The position numbers were made by a program, and so were the translations under genes. DNA of 18,627 nt from Deltaproteobacteria bacterium (GTDB lineage: Bacteria > Desulfobacterota > Desulfobulbia > Desulfobulbales > Desulfobulbaceae), in the NCBI GenBank assembly GCA_024277485.1, contig JAJRVA010000157.1, positions 1 to 18,627 on the forward strand, written 5' to 3'. The notes below the pieces were generated by a model. The model searched no databases and was not told the DNA's origin. It saw nothing but the letters and a program-made list of their open reading frames with translations. Of the stretch, positions 13,957 to 18,627 are shown one piece after another. The stretch's first letter is position 1. Each line of letters starts with the position of its first letter.

Positions 13957-14961
13957 ATGAAATCACTGATTGGAATCACCATGGGCTGCCCGGTCGGCAT
14001 CGGCCCGGAGATACTGCTGAAGTTTTTTGCCTCGTTGCCGGATACTGGTCATATGCAGCCGGTCATCCTGGGCGATATCAGGGTAATGCGCCATGTTTCG
14101 TCCATGCTCGACCTGCCGGCTGAAATTGTTCCGTGGCAGCCGGGTGACAGGATTGAAAACAAAACGGTTCCGGTTTACACTCTGTCCTCACTGGAGAGTT
14201 CCGCTCTGCGCTGGGGCCGGCCTGATGAAGCAACCGGCAGGGCCATGGCCGTATACATAGAAGAGGCGGTAAGGCTCTGTAGGGACGGGGTTTTGTCCGG
14301 CATGGTAACCTGTCCGATAACAAAAAAGGCCCTGAACATGGCCGGGTACGCGTATCCCGGGCACACGGAAATGTTAGCCGACCTGACCGGGACGAAGAAG
14401 TACCTCATGATGCTGGCCGGCTCACGGCTGAAAGTGGTCCTGGTAACGATTCACGAGCCGCTGAGCCGGGTGGCGGGGATGATCTCCACCGGTAAAATAG
14501 AGCAGTGTATCGCCATGACCGCGCAGGCGCTGCACAGGGATTTCGGGATGGAGAATCCCCGCCTGGCCGTGGCCGGACTCAACCCGCATGGCGGTGAGCA
14601 GGGCATGTTCGGCAGGGAAGAGGCTGAAAGAATAGCCCCGGCCGTGGCGGCTGTATCGGAGAGGTGCGACGTCACCGGGCCCTGGTCCCCGGACACGGTT
14701 TTTCACCATGCCGCACAGGGGAGATTTGACGCGGTCATTGCCATGTATCACGACCAGGGGTTGATACCGTTTAAACTCCTGCATTTTGCAGACGGGGTCA
14801 ATGTGACCCTCGGGCTGCCCATTGTCCGCACTTCGGTCGACCATGGCACGGCATATGATATCGCAGGCCGCGGCATTGCTGACAGCTCAAGCCTTGCGGC
14901 AGCGTATTTCATGGCAGAGAACATCATTGCAAACAGGAACAGGATGGGCCTGGGACAATGA
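13957..14961 (+). CDS. pdxA: 4-hydroxythreonine-4-phosphate dehydrogenase
   Basis: Oxidises 4-phosphohydroxy-threonine in the DXP-dependent route to pyridoxal phosphate. The 334-aa product has family length and starts GITMGCPVGIGPEILLK, where most relatives read GDPxGIGPE, so Cys11 replaces the usual Asp. Substrate-site YPGHTE (His136, Thr137) is present. The three metal ligands are His166 (TIHEPL), His211 (NPHGGE) and His265 (MYHDQGLIP). TSVDHGTAYDIAG closes the active site. It lies 12 bases after yraN and overlaps tmk by four bases (ATGA), so the two are coupled. No pdxJ is seen here. PdxA2-like paralogues act in other pathways, so a different substrate is possible but less likely. Confidence 0.94.
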   Translation: MKSLIGITMGCPVGIGPEILLKFFASLPDTGHMQPVILGDIRVMRHVSSMLDLPAEIVPWQPGDRIENKTVPVYTLSSLESSALRWGRPDEATGRAMAVYIEEAVRLCRDGVLSGMVTCPITKKALNMAGYAYPGHTEMLADLTGTKKYLMMLAGSRLKVVLVTIHEPLSRVAGMISTGKIEQCIAMTAQALHRDFGMENPRLAVAGLNPHGGEQGMFGREEAERIAPAVAAVSERCDVTGPWSPDTVFHHAAQGRFDAVIAMYHDQGLIPFKLLHFADGVNVTLGLPIVRTSVDHGTAYDIAGRGIADSSSLAAAYFMAENIIANRNRMGLGQ

Positions 14962-15587
14962 ACAGGGGTATACTTATAGCCGTAGAGGGGATAGACGGAA
15001 CCGGCAAGTCGACGCAGGCAGGCCGGCTGGCCGGGTACCTGCGGAACAAGGGCTGTACGGTGATCCAGACCCGTGAACCGACTGATGGACCGTATGGGCG
15101 GAAAATCAGGCAGTTGTATGCCGACCGCAGCCAGTGTACCCCTGAGGAGGAACTTGAACTGTTTGTGGAAGACCGGCGCCACCATGTGCGGGAGGTTATC
15201 GGTCCGGCCCTTGCCGATGGCCATATAGTCCTGACCGACAGGTATTATTTTTCCACGGCAGCCTACCAGGGCGCTGCCGGGCTTGATCCTGACGAGGTCT
15301 TTGCAAAAAACAGTTTTGCACCTGAGCCTGATCTGGTTATTCTTCTTACCATGCAACCGGAGGCAAGCCTTGCGAGGATCAGGGACCTTCGAGGTGAAGA
15401 ACTCAACGCATTTGAACAGGAAGATCAGCTGCACCGCGTTGCAGCGCTGTTTGCTTCGTTTGATAATCCCTGTATTCAACGAATTGACGCCAGTGGTACC
15501 CTGGACCAGGTTGGCCGGAAAATTCAGGCCGCAGTGGAGACCCTGCTGCAGGCAAAAAAATATCAATGCGAATCGGAAGAAAACTGA
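14958..15587 (+). CDS. tmk: Thymidylate kinase
   Basis: Phosphorylates dTMP to dTDP in DNA precursor synthesis. The product is 209 aa, typical for the family. The P-loop is EGIDGTGKST (residues 10-19), followed by REPTDGPYGRKIR, which binds dTMP. DRYYFSTAAYQG begins at Asp94. LNAFEQEDQLHRVAALF replaces the more usual DRIE-x5-F pattern but keeps the acidic and aromatic positions. ATG 14958 overlaps pdxA by four bases. The gene's last 22 bases overlap the start of the TPR lipoprotein gene, whose initiation probably depends on tmk translation. Confidence 0.95.
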   Translation: MNRGILIAVEGIDGTGKSTQAGRLAGYLRNKGCTVIQTREPTDGPYGRKIRQLYADRSQCTPEEELELFVEDRRHHVREVIGPALADGHIVLTDRYYFSTAAYQGAAGLDPDEVFAKNSFAPEPDLVILLTMQPEASLARIRDLRGEELNAFEQEDQLHRVAALFASFDNPCIQRIDASGTLDQVGRKIQAAVETLLQAKKYQCESEEN

Positions 15588-17302
15588 GAAAACAATTTTT
15601 TTATCCCGCTGCTGCGCTGCTGATTCTTATTATCCTGCCGGCATGCCAGCCGCAGGGTTCCCTGCATTCTGTCGACCTGGTGGAGGAAACAGATTACGGA
15701 TGCGCCTATTTTTATTTTCTCTGGGGCAGACAGGCTGAACTTGCCATGCAGTATGAGGAGGCCCTGGAAGCGTATGAAAAGGCCCTGATCTGTGACCCGG
15801 GGGCGGACTACATCGTACGCAAGATTCCGGTGCTGCTCATGAGGATGGACCGGGGGGAGGAGGCCGCCGCCCTGCTGGAGAAGTACCTGCAGGATAATCC
15901 TCTTGACAGCGGCGCAAGGGTGCTCCTGGCCCGCGTGTATATCAGCCTCGGCAAATACAGCAGCGCTGCCGGGCAGTACCGGGAGATCCACGACCGGGAC
16001 CCGAAAGAAGTCAGCTCTCTTCTGCTGCTCAGTGAACTGTACCTGAACCGTAACATGTTAGGTGATGCCGAACAGACCCTCAAGGAGGTCTTGACTGTCA
16101 GGCCCGATTCCTATCCGGCCCTGGTTCTGCTGGCCCGGATTCACTTGAATAACAAGGACTATGAGTCGGCGCTTGAAGAATACCGGAAAGCACTGGACCT
16201 GAACTGGTCCGTTGACCTGCTGATGGAAATGAGCGAGGTGTATGTCGAGCAGGAAGACTACGGCAGGGTTATTGCCATATACCGGGAAATCCTTGAGCAG
16301 GACGCAGGGAATGAAAGGGTATCCTTTGCGCTGATTAATTTTCTGCTCCTGCAGAAAAAGGAAAAAGAGGCCCTGGCCGAGCTGAACCGGCTGAAGACGA
16401 TGACTGAAAAACCCGGCCGGGAGGACCTGACGATCGCCCGGTTCTATGCCCGCCTGGGAGAGTATGACAGGTCGATTGCAATTTTGCGTGAATTCCTGGA
16501 ACGGGAAAACTCGCCGGATGCCAGGTACCTGTTAGGGGTTATCCTGGCCCAGGCAGAAAAATATGAGCAGGCAGTCTCTGAACTGCAGATGGTTGACAGT
16601 GATGCCGAGGAATATGGAAGTGCGGTTATTCTGCGGGTGAGGATCCTCCGGTTTCTTGACCGGCCGGAACAGGCGGTTGAAGTGCTCGAAAAGGCGGTTC
16701 AGCACGAACAGAGCCGCAGCCCGGACATGTATGTTCTGTTAGCGGCGCTGTATCAGCTCCAGAACAAGTCCGACCTGGGCAGAAAGACCTTTGACAGGGC
16801 ACTGTCAGCGTTTCCGGGCAATGACGAACTGCTGTACGACTACGGACTTTTTCTTGATACCCTGGGATCCCAGGAGGAAGCCCTGTCGGTGATGCAGGAA
16901 CTCATCAGGCGGCAGCCCGAGCACGGTGAGGCCCTGAATTATGTCGGCTACCTGTGGGCGGACAAAAGCATCCACCTTGACAAGGCGCTCGAATACATTC
17001 AACGTGCCGTCAGGCTTAAACCGGACAACAACTATATCCTGGACAGCCTGGGCTGGGTATATTACAGGCTTGGCAGGATGGAAGAGGCCAGGCAGACTCT
17101 TGAAGAGGCGGTCAGGATATCTTCCGAAGACGAGCCCACCATCCTTGAACACCTGGGAGATGTCTACCTGGAGCTCGGGCGTGTGCAGGATGCGCTTGCC
17201 ACCTATACCAGGGCCCTGGTTCTTCTGGATGAAAACAGTGAAGCCGCCAGGGCCCTGTCCGGCAAGATCAGGCTCCTTGAGAGCCAGGAAAAACAGCCGT
17301 GA
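15566..17302 (+). CDS. TPR-repeat lipoprotein, LbcA-like
   Basis: A 578-aa protein with a lipoprotein signal peptide: basic MRIGRKLRK, a hydrophobic stretch, then LPAC with Cys27 as the lipid site. This fits ATG 15566, although no clear Shine-Dalgarno sequence is present and the start lies inside tmk. Residues about 50-565 are a run of a dozen or so tetratricopeptide repeats, typified by YEEALEAYEKAL, YESALEEYRKALDL and LDSLGWVYYRLGRMEEARQ. The C-terminal repeats are the best conserved, as in a widespread proteobacterial family. That family includes Pseudomonas LbcA (PA4667), partner of the CtpA protease and neighbour of lolB. Here too a LolB-like gene follows directly. A scaffold role at the outer membrane is inferred; the exact partner is unknown. 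Confidence 0.9.
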   Translation: MRIGRKLRKQFFYPAAALLILIILPACQPQGSLHSVDLVEETDYGCAYFYFLWGRQAELAMQYEEALEAYEKALICDPGADYIVRKIPVLLMRMDRGEEAAALLEKYLQDNPLDSGARVLLARVYISLGKYSSAAGQYREIHDRDPKEVSSLLLLSELYLNRNMLGDAEQTLKEVLTVRPDSYPALVLLARIHLNNKDYESALEEYRKALDLNWSVDLLMEMSEVYVEQEDYGRVIAIYREILEQDAGNERVSFALINFLLLQKKEKEALAELNRLKTMTEKPGREDLTIARFYARLGEYDRSIAILREFLERENSPDARYLLGVILAQAEKYEQAVSELQMVDSDAEEYGSAVILRVRILRFLDRPEQAVEVLEKAVQHEQSRSPDMYVLLAALYQLQNKSDLGRKTFDRALSAFPGNDELLYDYGLFLDTLGSQEEALSVMQELIRRQPEHGEALNYVGYLWADKSIHLDKALEYIQRAVRLKPDNNYILDSLGWVYYRLGRMEEARQTLEEAVRISSEDEPTILEHLGDVYLELGRVQDALATYTRALVLLDENSEAARALSGKIRLLESQEKQP

Positions 17303-18111
17303 TTTTTACCCCCAGGCCGGTTTTTTCCTTCCTTCTGATGCTGGGGTGCAGTCTCCTGCTGACTGGCTGTGCAGGCAGGCTGCCCCGCTCAAGCCCGATA
17401 CAGGGGGACGAGCGGGCATCGATTATCGAGCGGTACCGGTCCCTGCTGCAAAGGGATTGCGGCAGGCCCATGGATGCCGATGTCTCCTTTGAGCTGAAAA
17501 CATTCGGCAGGCACCGGAATGCGACGGGATTTCTGCAGGTCCTGCCGCCGTCATTCCTGCGCGCCACGATCAATGACCCGGTCGGCAGGCCGGTTTTTCT
17601 CCTCGTCTCCACAGGCGAGACATTTATCCTGGTTGACAGTCTGAAGGGGAGGGGGATCGCAGGCTCTGTCGAGTCCATTACCAGGCAGGATGGAGAGCCT
17701 CTCTACCTGCAGCCGGAGGAGGTTGTTGCTCTTCTGCAGGGAAGACTGGCACCGCCGGTTTCCTCCCTGCAGGATGTGCGCCGGGAGAGAGCCGCCCCGG
17801 GCCCGGCATGGCTGATCTTTTCCCCTCGTCAAGGCAACAGGCAGAGTATTCTGTTTGATCCGGCAGCAGGCCGCATCAGGCGGTATGTGGTTGAAGGCAC
17901 CGGCGGAGAAATAATTCTGGATGTGGTCTATACCTGGAGTGATGCGGTGGAGGAGCAATGCCCTGTCCCTCTGGAGATAAAGGTGTCAGGCACGGTTTTC
18001 CAGGGAGAGGTCAGCATGACGTATGATGCCGTCATGCCCGATGCCGAGGTCCCGGAATCTCTCTTTCAGCTCACCCTGCCGGAACATTACACCATCAGGT
18101 ACCTGGACTGA
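17299..18111 (+). CDS. LolB-like outer membrane lipoprotein (DUF4292-type)
   Basis: A 270-aa lipoprotein starting at GTG 17299, with AGGAA at 17286-17290 and a GTGA overlap with the TPR gene. The signal peptide ends in a textbook lipobox, LLLTGCAG, with Cys24. The rest looks like the LolA/LolB half-barrel: ERYRSLLQ, MDADVSFELKTFGRHRNATGFL, LRATINDPVGRPVFLLVSTGETFILVD and a late QGEVSMTYDAVM. Sequence identity to true LolB is low by eye, so the safe name is LolB-like. If it acts like LolB it would receive lipoproteins from LolA and insert them in the outer membrane. The final 11 bases before the convergent AMIN gene contain no terminator. Confidence 0.8.
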   Translation: MIFTPRPVFSFLLMLGCSLLLTGCAGRLPRSSPIQGDERASIIERYRSLLQRDCGRPMDADVSFELKTFGRHRNATGFLQVLPPSFLRATINDPVGRPVFLLVSTGETFILVDSLKGRGIAGSVESITRQDGEPLYLQPEEVVALLQGRLAPPVSSLQDVRRERAAPGPAWLIFSPRQGNRQSILFDPAAGRIRRYVVEGTGGEIILDVVYTWSDAVEEQCPVPLEIKVSGTVFQGEVSMTYDAVMPDAEVPESLFQLTLPEHYTIRYLD

Positions 18112-18122
18112 GCACCATATCA

Positions 18123-18627
18123 CTACCTGGCAGCTTTGTCTCCGGTGGTGTTGATGATTATCATGAACAGGTTGTCTTTCTTGAAAAAGATCTGCTGGAG
18201 ATCGTAGTTCTTCCCCGGCATCAGGTCGAGAACAACCCTGACATTGTCCGGGTTCTGATACTTTCCGATCTGGATATTTCTGATAAACCTGCCCAGTGTC
18301 TCGATGGTTTCGCCAAGCTCTTCTCCCGGGCTGGTATCCTTGAAGAAACAGACGATCCTGGGGGAGTCCTCTTCGATGCCGAAGACCACCGGCGGGTTGA
18401 AGGTGTTGAGTTTGAACACCACAATCTCGCCACGCTGAGAGGTGTCATCAAATTCCACGGACAGGAGGGCGGGGGCCAGGTTGTCCTCTGCTTTTTCTTC
18501 CCTCTCCCCGACTTCGGACAGGGACTGGATAACTGTTGATTCCTCCAGGAGAGATTTGACCTTTGATTCGGCATCAGCTGCAGAGGTGGCCGCTGCCTCG
18601 GTGGCTTCCTGCACCGCTGCCGGTTTC
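18123..18627 (-). CDS. AMIN-domain protein, C-terminal part, cut by the right edge
   Basis: The minus-strand frame is open from the edge to TAG at 18123-18125 and encodes at least the last 167 residues. A GTG at 18614 is the first possible start inside the window, but the frame continues KPAA upstream, so the gene very likely begins outside. The visible N-terminal part is Ala- and Glu-rich and probably a linker. The C-terminal 110 residues look like an AMIN domain: ALLSVEFDDTSQRGEIVVFK, DSPRIVCFFKD, FIRNIQIGKYQNPDNVRVVL and a closing beta-strand NLFMIIINTT. AMIN domains place periplasmic proteins such as AmiC and PilQ at the cell wall. Which of these, if any, lies outside the window cannot be told. 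Confidence 0.8.
   Translation of the reverse strand, partial: KPAAVQEATEAAATSAADAESKVKSLLEESTVIQSLSEVGEREEKAEDNLAPALLSVEFDDTSQRGEIVVFKLNTFNPPVVFGIEEDSPRIVCFFKDTSPGEELGETIETLGRFIRNIQIGKYQNPDNVRVVLDLMPGKNYDLQQIFFKKDNLFMIIINTTGDKAAR

Overview
The window looks like core chromosome from a Gram-negative, sulfate-reducer-like bacterium of the Desulfobacterota, probably near Desulfobulbales. This is inferred, not proven. The grounds are an exported pentaheme c-type cytochrome, a second SPOUT methyltransferase directly behind trmD, an ffh-rpsP-khpA-rimM-trmD-rplS-rnhB-yraN order, and short AT-rich AAAGTTT-type intergenic repeats. I see no tRNA, rRNA, insertion sequence, prophage or CRISPR array.

Left part (1-2938): a possible truncated minus-strand gene runs off the left edge. 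A near-perfect sigma-70 promoter (169-198) drives a membrane-anchored five-heme cytochrome. An exported fused methionine sulfoxide reductase (msrAB) follows. Both proteins should act outside the cytoplasmic membrane. msrAB converges, with 5 bases between stop codons, on a minus-strand gene (2939-3505) for a small zinc-ribbon protein. Its C-terminal half resembles the TSCPD domain of B12-dependent ribonucleotide reductases.

Middle part (3506-8531): a 397-base divergent intergenic region holds candidate promoters in both directions and two hairpins. It leads into ileS-lspA-fabD: isoleucyl-tRNA synthetase, lipoprotein signal peptidase and malonyl-CoA:ACP transacylase. A 286-base gap with two kinds of short tandem repeat and a good promoter follows.

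Right part (8532-18111): a long, tightly packed same-strand series covers SRP targeting and ribosome or tRNA maturation (ffh, rpsP, khpA, rimM, trmD, a second SPOUT methyltransferase, rplS). It continues with rnhB, yraN, pdxA, tmk, a TPR lipoprotein and a LolB-like lipoprotein. Several junctions overlap by 4 to 22 bases, suggesting translational coupling. The ffh-to-methyltransferase block is bracketed by two copies of the AAAGTTT repeat in opposite orientation. A truncated AMIN-domain gene converges from the right edge.

Most of the window is ordinary housekeeping DNA. The points most worth a second look are the zinc-ribbon/TSCPD-like protein, the cysteine-poor exported MsrAB beside a multiheme cytochrome, the inverted pair of intergenic repeats, a Glu at a normally Asp catalytic position of RNase HII, and the TPR lipoprotein/LolB-like pair that recalls the lbcA-lolB locus of Pseudomonas.
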